Source: Archangium gephyra
GTDB taxonomy: Bacteria; Myxococcota; Myxococcia; Myxococcales; Myxococcaceae
DNA: 64,000 bases
Direction: 5' to 3'
Assembly: GCF_001027285.1 (NCBI RefSeq)
Contig: NZ_CP011509.1
Coordinates: 2,426,501-2,490,500 of the forward strand
Below the pieces are notes generated by a model. The model made no database searches and had not been told where the DNA came from. It was given only the letters and a program-made list of their open reading frames with translations. Positions 37,370 to 46,031 of the stretch are shown here, piece after piece. The position numbers and the translations under genes are program-made. Position 1 is the first letter of the stretch, and every line of letters starts with the position of its first letter.

Positions 37370-38503
37370 ATGCGCATTTCCCTCCTGTTGCCGTCCCTGC
37401 TCCTGCTGTGCGCCTGCGGCTCGGGCTACAGCTATGACCCCAAGAACCCCAGGTCGGGCCACCCCATCGTGGAGGGCGGCTTCGAGTACGTGACGGGCGG
37501 CTACGGTTTCGACGCGGACGACAACCTGGTTCTCGTCGGGCACGCGCCCACGGTGGGGCCCGAGCAGGGCGAGACCCTGCGCTGGAACCGCGCGCGGCGC
37601 GAGTTCGAGCGGTTTGGTGGGCCGCTGCCGGTGGTCGAGGGCCGCATCGTGCGTGATGGCAAGGGCCGCCTCTACCTGCACTCCGGCCTGAAGCTGTTCA
37701 CCTGGGCCGCGGGCGATGCGGCATGGGCCCCGGTGCCGCTGCCGCTCAGCATCCTCGAGTCCGTCAACGCGCGGCGCTACGGACTGGAGGAGATCGACGT
37801 CGACCGGGCCGGTACGCTCTTCGCGCGCTTCCGCTACTACGAGCCCAATGACCAGCCCGACATGCCCTCGCATAACGGCTTCGCGCTCTTCCGCCGCGCG
37901 CCCGGTGAGGTGAACCTCACGCCGGTGGTGGAGCTGCCCCTCGATTCCAAGGGCTACGTGCTGTACGGCGCCGAGCGCCTCTCCGGGCCGTCCATCCATG
38001 CCCGCGGCGATGGCACCCTCTTCGTCGCGTTCTTGCAGACCCTGTTCGCCCTGCCGCCGGGCCGTAGCGAACTGGTGAAGGTGTTCGACTGCGGCGCGGT
38101 GGTGGGCAAGTACTGCACCACCGGCGGCCCCGTCTTCACCAACCCCCGCAGCGACGAGGCCTTCATTGCCGGCTACCGCCTGCCGAAGGGGACTTCCTTC
38201 CCCGTCGTGCCAGAGGCGCTGGGCGTACTGGGCCCCATGACCGAGTACCGCCTCGGCGCCGACGGCACGGGCTGGGCCTACGACACGGAGGAGGGGGCCC
38301 TGACGGTGAACTATCCGCCGTACATCCTCGACGTGACGACGGTGCGCCGGCTGAAGGGAACAGCCTGGGAGCCCGAGGTGGCCATCGTCACCCCGGCCTT
38401 CACCTGGGTGCACTCCGACCATGGCGCGTTCTACAGCTTCGGCCGGCAGCTCATCTCCGGCGGCATCTGGACCTCGTGGGGCGTCTACTCGCTGGAGCCG
38501 TAG
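37370..38503 (+). CDS. Hypothetical lipoprotein, possible beta-propeller
   Basis: 377 residues with lipobox LLCAC directly after a Leu-rich signal. The sequence alternates short strands with Gly/Asp turns (GRIVRDGKGRLYLHSGLKLFTW; GDGTLFVAFLQTLFALPPG), which suggests a propeller-like fold, but no blade motif is certain. It is co-directional with the preceding lipoprotein gene and ends about 100 bases before the second inverted-repeat element. Confidence 0.65.
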   Translation: MRISLLLPSLLLLCACGSGYSYDPKNPRSGHPIVEGGFEYVTGGYGFDADDNLVLVGHAPTVGPEQGETLRWNRARREFERFGGPLPVVEGRIVRDGKGRLYLHSGLKLFTWAAGDAAWAPVPLPLSILESVNARRYGLEEIDVDRAGTLFARFRYYEPNDQPDMPSHNGFALFRRAPGEVNLTPVVELPLDSKGYVLYGAERLSGPSIHARGDGTLFVAFLQTLFALPPGRSELVKVFDCGAVVGKYCTTGGPVFTNPRSDEAFIAGYRLPKGTSFPVVPEALGVLGPMTEYRLGADGTGWAYDTEEGALTVNYPPYILDVTTVRRLKGTAWEPEVAIVTPAFTWVHSDHGAFYSFGRQLISGGIWTSWGVYSLEP

Positions 38504-38605
38504 GCGCGCCGCCCCGGCGCGTGCGTCAGCGGCGAACGAGACAGGCCGTGGCGTGGGGTGCACGGCCAGCGCCACGGCCCACGGCAGCCAGACCCAGCGC
38601 GAGAC

Positions 38606-38775
38606 CAAGCCAGTCGAATCAAGTCCGTTCAGGGGTCTGCCCTCAGCTCGAAAGCAGGAGGGACCCCTCCGGGCACGGTCTCGCCAAACTTGTCCAACAG
38701 TTGGACAACTTCGTGAAGAGCGCGCCCGGGAGGCGGACTCACTCACCCCTGAAACGACTTTGTTCCGATGGCTTA
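38606..38775. repeat. Inverted-repeat element, copy 2 (MITE/REP-like)
   Basis: A 170-bp unit from CAAGCCA (38606-38612) to TGGCTTA (38769-38775). The two ~31-base ends are imperfect inverted repeats, and each ends inward in TTCAGGGGT. The centre is a palindrome TTGTCCAAC-A-GTTGGACAA (38690-38708). The ends match copy 1 (734-891) closely, while the interior differs. The right end again supplies the TAA stop of the minus-strand gene next to it. Confidence 0.8.
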
Positions 38776-39078
38776 GAAGCCCGCGTTCAGGTCGAGCGGC
38801 GCCGCCTGTCCCGTCGTCTTGCGCTCCGCGGCCCCTTGGAACTGGACGTCACCCGTGGCGCCCACGGCCTTCTGCGTCCGCACCGCGGCATAGATTCGCG
38901 GACCCACCGTCTTCTGCGTCTGGACGGCGGAGAACACCGACGGACCCACGGTCTTCTGCGTCTGCACGGCGGAGGCTCTGAACGGGCCCACCGAGGTCTC
39001 CGTGCGCTCCGCGGCCCCCGCGCTGCTGGCCAGCCCGACTCCGATGAGGACCGCGAACACCTTGATTCGAGGTGACAT
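38773..39078 (-). CDS. Small secreted repeat protein
   Basis: 101 residues from MSPRIKVFAVLIG, with GGAG upstream. A signal peptide ends near SSAGAAE. The mature protein holds three 14-residue repeats built on AVQTQKTVGP, encoded by a 42-bp tandem repeat. There are no Cys residues. The stop codon lies in the inverted-repeat element. No family is recognised. Confidence 0.65.
   Translation of the reverse strand: MSPRIKVFAVLIGVGLASSAGAAERTETSVGPFRASAVQTQKTVGPSVFSAVQTQKTVGPRIYAAVRTQKAVGATGDVQFQGAAERKTTGQAAPLDLNAGF
38861..38986. repeat. Three 42-bp tandem repeats
   Basis: Units begin at 38861, 38903 and 38945, each with CCCAC(G/C)G(G/T)(C/T)CTTCTGCGTC. They lie inside the small secreted protein gene and keep its frame (14 residues per unit), so copy number could change without loss of the gene. 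Confidence 0.8.
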
Positions 39079-39188
39079 CGCCGACTCCTGGTTCCCGCGC
39101 CGTGCCCCGGAATGGGTCATGGACGCCCGCGGGAAAACCAGTCTACATGAAAGTCGCGATGCCCCCGCTGCTCCGCCCCGTCGTCCTG

Positions 39189-39446
39189 TAGCTCCTCTTC
39201 CGCAACGCCCTGCTGCCCATCCTCACCGTGCTGGGGCTCGAGTTCGGCGCCCTGCTCGGCGGGGCCATCGTCACCGAGAAGGTCTTCGCCTGGCCGGGCA
39301 TGGGCACCCTGCTGCTGAGCGCCATCGAGGAGCGCGACTACAACACCGTGCCCGCCACCGTGCTGGGCTTCCACCTGCTCGGCGATGCCGTGCGCGATAC
39401 GCTGGATCCCAAGCACCTGGAGCGTCAGGCCGGCGACAGCTTCGAA
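39189..39446 (+). pseudogene. Fragment of an OppB/DppB-type permease gene
   Basis: After an in-frame stop at 39189, the frame reads LLFRNALLPILTVLGLEFGA, followed by VFAWPGMGTLLLSAIEERDY. This is the C-terminal core of peptide ABC permeases (the RNAL and PG-G regions are hallmarks). It then jumps to LLGDAVRDTLDPKHLER, skipping the last membrane helix. No start, no N-terminal half and no partner genes are present. It is a decayed remnant of a transporter operon. Confidence 0.7.
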
Positions 39447-39574
39447 AGAGGCGCTGGTGGCGGGGAGCGCCCGTCTGGCTCCCTGGGTATCCCCACTGGC
39501 CGGGGCGGCCTCGGAGCGCCGTGTGGTCGGGAGACCGATGCACCTCCATCTTCGCGTGAGGAGGGAGGACTCTC

Positions 39575-40186
39575 ATGATGCGTCGAATCGCCGTGTGTCT
39601 CGTCTCGCTCGTGCTCACCACCCCGGTCTGGGCCGAGGACAAGGAGCCCACCAAGTCCCCACCGGCCTCGGGGGGCTCGGGCATGCAGATGGACATGTCC
39701 AAGATGGGGCCGTGGACGCGCAAGCCGACCAACGAGTCGAAGACCCGGAAGGAGATCGAGGCCTTCATCAAGGAAGAGGACGCGCTCATGAAGAAGCGCG
39801 ACATCGAGGCCTCGCTCGCCCGGGTCGACTACCCGATCTTCATGGCGACCGATGACAGCAAGGGCGTGCCCAAGGCCCAGTCGTTCGACCGTCAGCAGTA
39901 CGCGGACATGATGAGGCCCATGGTCGAGCAGACGCCCGCGGACCTTCAGGTGAACCACAAGCTCGACATCAAGGTGCTGTCGGACTCCCTCGTCACGGTC
40001 AACGATGACTACACCCTGACGGTGGGCGGCCAGAAATACAGCGGCCGGAACACCGCGCTCCTGGTGAAGCGCGATGGCCAATGGAAGTGGAAGGCGATGA
40101 GCGAGCCGGGCTGGGGCGACATGCCCTCTACCGGCGTCGGTGGTTCCGGGATGTCCGAGGACCCGTACAAAAAGCAGAAACAGTAG
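39575..40186 (+). CDS. Secreted SnoaL/NTF2-like protein
   Basis: 203 residues beginning MMRRIAVCLVSLVL; GGAGGGAGG precedes the start. A signal peptide ends near VWAED. Residues ~50-180 have the helix-then-curved-sheet pattern of the DUF4440/SnoaL group (TRKEIEAFIKEEDALMKKRD; SDSLVTVNDDYTLTVGG; LLVKRDGQWKWKAM). Such domains bind small molecules or act as scaffolds. A Met-rich stretch near residue 36 (GMQMDMSKMG) might bind metal. A hairpin terminator follows. Confidence 0.7.
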   Translation: MMRRIAVCLVSLVLTTPVWAEDKEPTKSPPASGGSGMQMDMSKMGPWTRKPTNESKTRKEIEAFIKEEDALMKKRDIEASLARVDYPIFMATDDSKGVPKAQSFDRQQYADMMRPMVEQTPADLQVNHKLDIKVLSDSLVTVNDDYTLTVGGQKYSGRNTALLVKRDGQWKWKAMSEPGWGDMPSTGVGGSGMSEDPYKKQKQ

Positions 40187-40228
40187 AGCTCGCGCGCCTC
40201 TGCTTCCTTTGCCCACGTTGTCCCACCT

Positions 40229-40275
40229 GCTGCCGTCCTGCCCCGGAGAGGGTGGGACGGCAGCTGGAGGTTTTT
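40229..40275 (+). terminator. Rho-independent terminator after the SnoaL-like gene
   Basis: GCTGCCGTCC (40229-40238) pairs with GGACGGCAGC (40255-40264), a ten-base stem extended by neighbouring GC pairs. TGGAGG and five T (40271-40275) follow. It lies 43 bases after the SnoaL-like gene. Confidence 0.6.
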
Positions 40276-40357
40276 CTGCATCATTTTTCTCCTCGCTGGC
40301 TCCTTCCCCTGGAGGGGGCCAGAACCCATGACACGAACCTTCCTTGCCGTACCACCG

Positions 40358-40915
40358 TCAGAGCATCGTCTTGTTTTCAGTGGGGATGGCGGACAGGTTG
40401 TGGAAGATGGACTTCATCTCCCGGGTGGTCTTCAGGAAATCATCCCGCACGTCCGTCACCTCCCATCTCAACGTGTTGACTCCGGCGTATCCAAAGGAGC
40501 CCACGAAATCCCCCAGGTAGTAGGCCTTGCCCGCCTCGAAGTGGATGGCGCGGCTTAGCGCCTTCGAGGGGACCGGATCGGTGCCAGCCCAGCCACCCAC
40601 GGAATCGCTATAGGTGATGCTGACCAGGGAGCAGACGTCTCCGCCCGGAATCCTGATGACTTGAACGGGATCCTCTACCGCGAAGCCAATGGTGTAGGTT
40701 TTGTTGTTGTTCTGGCATGCGAAATCGAGCCCCATGGAACCATGGGTGCCGTACAGGGTGTCGATGGTTCGCTTCATGAAGAAGCGCCCATAGAGATACG
40801 CGTCACCGCTGGATGGCATCTCATCTTCGTGGATGGATTGCGCGAAGCTCACACATCCCGTCGACGCGGCGAGAACAAGAAAAGTAGACAGTCCAAGTCT
40901 GGTGTTGGTGTGCAT
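40358..40915 (-). CDS. Hypothetical lipoprotein
   Basis: 185 residues from MHTNTRLGLSTFLVLAAST, with lipobox ASTGC and a G-rich site upstream. The mature part is largely beta, with two Cys that could bond (DFACQNNNK, GDVCSLVS). It has no domain I can name. Base composition is lower in GC than most of the window. It diverges from the next gene across a 116-bp gap. Confidence 0.65.
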   Translation of the reverse strand: MHTNTRLGLSTFLVLAASTGCVSFAQSIHEDEMPSSGDAYLYGRFFMKRTIDTLYGTHGSMGLDFACQNNNKTYTIGFAVEDPVQVIRIPGGDVCSLVSITYSDSVGGWAGTDPVPSKALSRAIHFEAGKAYYLGDFVGSFGYAGVNTLRWEVTDVRDDFLKTTREMKSIFHNLSAIPTENKTML

Positions 40916-41031
40916 ACAAAGCCCCCCGGATGGATTTGACTTTATGAAGGCCGAGTCTGTCCATGTCAAGTGAACGGGCCGGCACCGTGAAGAATGGTGC
41001 GAACCCTGACGTCCCTCGAATGGAGAGAACC

Positions 41032-41796
41032 GTGAATCAATACCCGGTGAAGACCTTGGAGTTGCGGCTCATCGCGCTGTTCGCGGTCACCGTGCTGACG
41101 GGCTGCGCCACGGTGGCGTCGAGTGGGAGTGGAGCTCGCCCTGAGTCGAGCCAGTCAGCTCCGGACGCACCGGACATGGCGAGCCCCGAAGAGACCCCGG
41201 AATCCCATGAGGAGCAGACCCCCGGACGAAAGAAGAAGCGCTCCTTCTATGTCTATCCGACGCTGACGTTTGGACCGAGCTTCGGGGGGGACAAGTTCGC
41301 CGAGTTGCATTACTCCGATGGAACCGTCTCGGAGATCACCGCGGGTGGCTCCATTCAAATGGGCGGCGGCGTGCTCGTCGACTTCACCCGGATTCCGCTT
41401 CAAGTCCAGACCATGCTCACCTGGCACGTGGCCGGTGCCGGTGCCAGCAACGGCTCCCTGAATTTCTACCGTTGGCCGCTGGAGCTCCTGGGGTTCTACA
41501 AGCTCACCCAGAATTTTCGTGTGGGCGGTGGTCTACAATACGCTTTGGGGCCCCACACGGTGTTGTCGAATGGGAGCCGGAGCGAGACCCTGGTCGTCAA
41601 TTATGACAATGGCCTCGGATTCGTCGCGGAGGGGGGCTTCATGGCGTGTGGCAAGATATGTCTGGGCTTCAACCTGCGTTTCGTCCAGCAGTCCTACGCG
41701 CCGCGTGCGGCCGTCTTCGAGGGGAACTCCATTCCCGTCGAGGGCGACCTCGTGGACGGCCAGCACGTCGGCTTCAACATGACGTTCGGCTTCTGA
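41032..41796 (+). CDS. Outer-membrane beta-barrel-like lipoprotein
   Basis: 254 residues from GTG 41032, chosen because GGAG lies six bases upstream and the signal (about 25 residues, lipobox VLTGC) is of normal length. The frame extends upstream to 40963, but that would give an overlong signal. After a charged linker, the protein alternates short amphipathic strands with aromatic ends (SFYVYPTLTFGPSFGG; FRVGGGLQYALGPH; HVGFNMTFGF), ending in Phe, as barrels do. The substrate is unknown. Confidence 0.65.
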   Translation: MNQYPVKTLELRLIALFAVTVLTGCATVASSGSGARPESSQSAPDAPDMASPEETPESHEEQTPGRKKKRSFYVYPTLTFGPSFGGDKFAELHYSDGTVSEITAGGSIQMGGGVLVDFTRIPLQVQTMLTWHVAGAGASNGSLNFYRWPLELLGFYKLTQNFRVGGGLQYALGPHTVLSNGSRSETLVVNYDNGLGFVAEGGFMACGKICLGFNLRFVQQSYAPRAAVFEGNSIPVEGDLVDGQHVGFNMTFGF

Positions 41797-41827
41797 GTGG
41801 CTGCGCGGTGCGGCAGCCGGTCCGAGG

Positions 41828-43585
41828 TCATCTGCCCGGCTGGGAGGAGGAATCGGTGGGGTTCAGACACCGGGAGGGAAGCCCGGAATCGACGTCCTTG
41901 GCGCCCGTGAGCTCGAGGTACCTTTGGATGAGGCACAGCCGCGCTTCATCGAAGGCGGCCCCGTCATCGGGCACGCGCCAGGCCGTGGGGATGAGCTTGC
42001 GCGCCACGCCCCGTGCGAACTCCGGATCCCCCGCATCACTCACGGCCTCGAGCCACTCGTAGTCCTGGATGCCCAGGCGGATGAGCTTGAGCCGGATGGA
42101 AGGCAAGGGGACCGCGGTGCTCCCCCCGATGCTCGCGGGTGTTCCCGGATAGAAGAGCGTCCCATCCCCATTGCCATTGAAGCGGAACTGGTTCGTCCAG
42201 GCCGTGGAGAGCATCCCCACCGTCTGGTAGTAGAGCTCGCCCGTGGCGCCCTCCAAGAAGGACACCCACTCCAGGGCGCGCGCCTTCGTGGCTGGCCGGT
42301 CGATCATGTACGAGGGCCATCCCTGCCCTGGCTGGTTCTCGGGCATGTACTCGTTGGCGACGCAGCCGTGGGACATGCAGCTCTGATACATCCACAGCTC
42401 CCGGTTCGGCAGCGCAACGAAGTCCGTGTAGCCCTCTACCTGGTTGCCCACGTAGGGCGGCCGAGTCCCATCCATGTAGTTGACCAGCACGACGATGGAG
42501 TCGATGAGCCCGACCAGGCCGTACGTCTCCAGGTCCGTGATCGTCGAGGTGAGGAGCGTGTTCACCTCGGGCGCCGCCTGTCTCGACAAGGTGGCGCGCT
42601 GCTCCACCGCCTGGAAGGAGATGCCGTAGGGCGGCTCGTCCCCCACGTAGTCGAAGGCTCGTGACAGCCAGTCGCGGCCGCGGGCCTCTTCCTGGAACTG
42701 CGCGAGGCCCTCGGCCGTGGGCGGTCCCAGGTACTGCCAGCTCGTCATCCGCGCCCCAGGCAGCCGCGAGGGCACGGTGCCGTCGAGGAAGGCGCCCCAG
42801 CGCGCCTCGAAGGTCTCCCAATCCGGCAGGTTCCAGGTGGCCTGGCCCGGCAGCCGGGGGAAGGCGCTGGCGAGGGTGAGGCGGTGCTCGAGCGCCAGGC
42901 GGTGGAACATCTGGAGCAGCGGTACCAGGGTCTCCTCGCCACAGTCCGGCGTGCCGGTGTAGGCGCGGCAGACATGCGGGGGCCACAGAAGGAAGGCCGT
43001 CCTCAGTGACGGGGTGCTCGGCAGGAGCGCATCGACCACGGTGAGGTGGACCTGCACTCTGGACCGGTAGCCGTTGTCCGCCGTCACCAGGACGGTGCCC
43101 TTGTACTGGCCAGGAGGTGCCCTCATCGGAACGAGGACATCCACCCAGATGGCGCGGGCCTGCCCGGCGGGGATGTTGAAGGGAAAGGCCCGGCGCTTCT
43201 CTCCCACCGTCTCGTCCACGTCCGGCAGCAGCCCGTCTGGCCAGGGTCCGAGCTGCGAGTCCGGCGTGGAGCGCTGGGTGATGTCGAGGAATACCTCCTG
43301 ATAGAGCGTGATGCTGTTGCCGTCGATCCGGCTCGGTCCCTCCAGGGCGGTCAGCTGGGCGCTCACCCCCGTCAGCCCCGCGGCTCCTCCGTGGAGCCCG
43401 ACCTGGAAGGAGACGAACTCGTTGCGCGCCGCGACCAGGTGCAGCGCGGCCTGGGAGCCGGGCTGGGCATCAGGTCTTATCTTCGTCGTCGCGCTCTCGC
43501 CCCAGACAGCGGGCCGGGACTGCGCCATGACAGCGGTGGAGAACAGCAACACGGCCCAGAGCAGCTGGCGCGGAAGGTTCCTCAT
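41828..43585 (-). CDS. DUF4091 secreted glycoside-hydrolase-like protein
   Basis: 585 residues with signal peptide MRNLPRQLLWAVLLFSTAVM. An N-terminal beta domain (VWGESATTKIRPD; HLVAARNEFVSFQV) precedes an alpha/beta-barrel-like part. The C-terminal DUF4091 region is recognisable from GDGTLFYPGTPASIGG and PSIRLKLIRLGIQDYEWLEA, where GDG-FYPG and the QDYEWL motif are characteristic. DUF4091 proteins are putative glycosidases of unknown substrate. It stands alone, convergent with the preceding gene. Confidence 0.8.
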   Translation of the reverse strand: MRNLPRQLLWAVLLFSTAVMAQSRPAVWGESATTKIRPDAQPGSQAALHLVAARNEFVSFQVGLHGGAAGLTGVSAQLTALEGPSRIDGNSITLYQEVFLDITQRSTPDSQLGPWPDGLLPDVDETVGEKRRAFPFNIPAGQARAIWVDVLVPMRAPPGQYKGTVLVTADNGYRSRVQVHLTVVDALLPSTPSLRTAFLLWPPHVCRAYTGTPDCGEETLVPLLQMFHRLALEHRLTLASAFPRLPGQATWNLPDWETFEARWGAFLDGTVPSRLPGARMTSWQYLGPPTAEGLAQFQEEARGRDWLSRAFDYVGDEPPYGISFQAVEQRATLSRQAAPEVNTLLTSTITDLETYGLVGLIDSIVVLVNYMDGTRPPYVGNQVEGYTDFVALPNRELWMYQSCMSHGCVANEYMPENQPGQGWPSYMIDRPATKARALEWVSFLEGATGELYYQTVGMLSTAWTNQFRFNGNGDGTLFYPGTPASIGGSTAVPLPSIRLKLIRLGIQDYEWLEAVSDAGDPEFARGVARKLIPTAWRVPDDGAAFDEARLCLIQRYLELTGAKDVDSGLPSRCLNPTDSSSQPGR

Positions 43586-43715
43586 GGCGCAGAAGCTATG
43601 AACCGGGAGTGAAGCCTGGACTCGGGGGCACGTCTGGGCGCCGTTGCCCGCTTGCTCTTCGACATGCCGGATGAACGAACCCTCGGAGCCCCACAGTCAG
43701 TGGCATCATGCCCGC

Positions 43716-44099
43716 ATGAGCGACCGGACCCGCCTGCCCGAAACCGTTACCTCCATCTACACGCTGGTGCGCGGCGAGGATTGGTGGGCGGCCGAAGCCG
43801 TGGGTGAGTACCGCGGCAGCGCCGATGATACGCGTGATGGCTTCCTGCATTTCTCCACCGCCGCGCAGGTGCGTGCCAGCGCCGCAAAACACCGCGCCGG
43901 CCAGCCGGACCTGCTCCTGGTCGAGGTGGACGTGGCCACGCTCGGGGGGGCCCTGCGCTGGGAACCGGCTGCCAGCCGCTCCCGCCCCGGTCTGTTCCCC
44001 CACCTCTATGGCCCGCTCCCGCTCGCGGCCGTGCGGAGCGTCACGAAGCTGCCATTGAACCCGGACGGGACGCACGCCTTTCCGGCTGGGATTCCCTGA
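43716..44099 (+). CDS. DUF952 family protein
   Basis: 127 residues. The DUF952 signature is seen as SIYTLVRGEDWWAAEAVGEYRG, then DGFLHFSTAAQVRASAAKH and the C-terminal FPHLYGPLPLAAV. The family is small and cytoplasmic, related in fold to part of glutathione S-transferases, with no firm function. The start was chosen at ATG 43716, because the longer upstream frame has no family similarity. It precedes the toxin gene by ~100 bases but is probably separate. Confidence 0.8.
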   Translation: MSDRTRLPETVTSIYTLVRGEDWWAAEAVGEYRGSADDTRDGFLHFSTAAQVRASAAKHRAGQPDLLLVEVDVATLGGALRWEPAASRSRPGLFPHLYGPLPLAAVRSVTKLPLNPDGTHAFPAGIP

Positions 44100-44206
44100 G
44101 CCGTCACACTCCGCGTTGGTAGGTTCTGGGGATGGGTTCGTTTCGGAGGGGCTCCATGGAATCCTGCCTCCTGCTCCCTACCCGATGAGGTGGAGAGGAG
44201 GTGCAC

Positions 44207-45523
44207 ATGCGCGGCACATGGCGTGGACTCGGGTTGCTGCTGCTGCTGCCCTGGATGGTGGGCTGTGTGAGTGGGCCCAGGGTTCGCCTGGACATGGGCG
44301 AGGGCTCCCCCATCGTCCACGAGCTTCCAGCCGCCGAGCCCCCACCGGTGCAGGTGAGCCAGGAGGCGCTCGTCCAGGCCATGACGGAGCTGGTGCTGCA
44401 CATGCCTTTGAAGCTCTCCCTTCCACGACGGGAGGGCCGGGTGGTGCTCGTCTCATGGGGAGGGGAGCGGGATGCGCTCCAGCAGATGCTGCGCGGGCAG
44501 TGTTCGCCCATGGAACCGGAGCAGGGGTGCCTGGTGCTGCCGGAGAACGCACCTCCTCTGGAGACGCTGGAGCGCCTGCGGCTGGCCCTCTCGTTCGCGA
44601 TGGGCAGCGTGTGGGAAGGCGCGGCCGTGCCTCTCGGCGAGCTCACCGACCCGGTGGCCTTCAAGGTCATGCTCTACACGGCGATGAGTACCTGGCTGCT
44701 GACGCTGATGATGCCCGAGCCGGTGACGAAGGGACTGGCGGCGGTGCTCACGGTGTACCTGGTGGCGTACCTGGGGCTGGGGCCGGTGTGGTCCATGGTG
44801 AAGGCCGGGTGGGTGTTGTTGGAGGAGTCCGAGCGGGCGAGGACCGTGGAGGAGGTGAAGCGGGCGGGTCAGCGCTTTGGCCGGGTGCTGGGGGACAACG
44901 GGATGCGCGTGTTCCTCTTGCTGGCAACGGCGGCCCTCGGGGGACAGACAGGATTCGTGGGCAGGGGGCCGGGGTTGCCTGGATTCCGTCAGGCGGCCCT
45001 GGCCTCGCCAGCGAGAACGGGGGTGCGCCTGGAGGCGGCGGGGCAGGTGAGGACGGTGGTGTTGGGGGCCAGGGAACTGGTGGTGGGACTGGCGCCCACG
45101 GCGGTGGCCTCCAGTGCCCTGGGGCCAGGCGGTGGTTTTCCACCCGAGCATCATTCTCAAACCCAGGAGGGCCATGATGGCTCACCACCCCAGGCATTGC
45201 TCGAATCACAATCCAAACATATCCAGAAGATAGACAACATCATCCGTGATCATGCCAAGCCGAGTGATTTCGAGGGGGTTGCCAAGGAACTCGCTGGCCA
45301 GAAGCTCCCCAAGCCCGGTGGGGGTTACTGGGATCATCGGCGCGAGATGCTCCAGTCCATCAGGGATCTCAAGAGACACGTCCGGGCACTTGAGGGCAGT
45401 CTGGATAATCCGGCACACTCGTTCGCCGTGCGTTCGTACGTCCAACGGGCGATAGACAAGGCTCGGGCCATGCTCTCTCGGATGGAGGATGCTCTTTCTG
45501 GAGGAAGGCCACGTGGACAATAG
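44207..45523 (+). CDS. SitA-family lipoprotein polymorphic toxin
   Basis: 438 residues from ATG 44207, preceded by GAGAGGAGGT. Lipobox PWMVGC gives Cys20. The N-terminal ~300 residues (LDMGEGSPIVHELP and a hydrophobic pair WLLTLMMPEPVTKGLAAVL) match what I know of SitA5-type toxins, which Myxococcus transfers by outer-membrane exchange. The last ~100 residues (HIQKIDNIIRDHAKPSDFEG to the end) form a separate helical toxin module with GGGYWDH; it resembles polymorphic toxin type 28, tentatively. The DNA of this module is clearly lower in GC than the rest of the gene. The stop overlaps the immunity gene. Confidence 0.75.
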   Translation: MRGTWRGLGLLLLLPWMVGCVSGPRVRLDMGEGSPIVHELPAAEPPPVQVSQEALVQAMTELVLHMPLKLSLPRREGRVVLVSWGGERDALQQMLRGQCSPMEPEQGCLVLPENAPPLETLERLRLALSFAMGSVWEGAAVPLGELTDPVAFKVMLYTAMSTWLLTLMMPEPVTKGLAAVLTVYLVAYLGLGPVWSMVKAGWVLLEESERARTVEEVKRAGQRFGRVLGDNGMRVFLLLATAALGGQTGFVGRGPGLPGFRQAALASPARTGVRLEAAGQVRTVVLGARELVVGLAPTAVASSALGPGGGFPPEHHSQTQEGHDGSPPQALLESQSKHIQKIDNIIRDHAKPSDFEGVAKELAGQKLPKPGGGYWDHRREMLQSIRDLKRHVRALEGSLDNPAHSFAVRSYVQRAIDKARAMLSRMEDALSGGRPRGQ

Positions 45524-46016
45524 AGAGCGAGTGCGGCACCTGACCTCCCTCCATCCGGAGGAGGTGCTGGAGGCTCTTCGGGAACTCAAACTGGACAGGG
45601 AGACCCCACCGTCCGATGAGGTCGTGGATGCTGGGCTGGAGTTGATGAAGAGCCCGGATTCCGAGCTGCGGTATGAGGCCGTCTGGGCGCTGTGTCTTCA
45701 CTGGGGACACCCGCGCACGCTCCCCATGCTCCAGGCGATGCTGGAGGGGGGCGAGAAGGATCTGGAGGTACAGCTCCTCGTCGCCCGCTCCATCGGTTCC
45801 ATGGTCGAGCGGGGTGGCCATCCGGACGCACGGTCATTCAAGACTCTGGCGAGCGTCGCGTTGGACGAAAGCGCGGCCGCTGAACTCCGGGGCGTTGCCT
45901 ATATCAGTCTTCGTGCGGCGGCCGGGCTGCTGCCCGCGGAAGAGGAAGTGTCTCTTCCAGAGGACATCCGCCAACTGCGGGTGGATTGGGAGTGGCTGCG
46001 CGAGCTGGCCGGCTGA
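45513..46016 (+). CDS. Candidate immunity protein, HEAT-repeat type
   Basis: 167 residues from GTG 45513, chosen over ATG 45489 because GGAGG lies eight bases upstream. It overlaps the toxin stop by 11 bases, typical of a toxin-immunity pair. The protein is all helical with HEAT-like units (HPEEVLEALRELKLD; DAGLELMKSPDSELRYEAVW; LEVQLLVARSIGSMVER). SitI-type immunity proteins share this position and repetitive helical design. It lacks a signal peptide, so it would act in the cytoplasm of the producer. Confidence 0.7.
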   Translation: MDNRERVRHLTSLHPEEVLEALRELKLDRETPPSDEVVDAGLELMKSPDSELRYEAVWALCLHWGHPRTLPMLQAMLEGGEKDLEVQLLVARSIGSMVERGGHPDARSFKTLASVALDESAAAELRGVAYISLRAAAGLLPAEEEVSLPEDIRQLRVDWEWLRELAG

Positions 46017-46031
46017 GGGCGCCTCGGCCCC

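Noticed and set aside
38861-38986. Regular repeats as a possible CRISPR array
   Set aside because: Units are directly adjacent with no spacers and encode in-frame peptide repeats.
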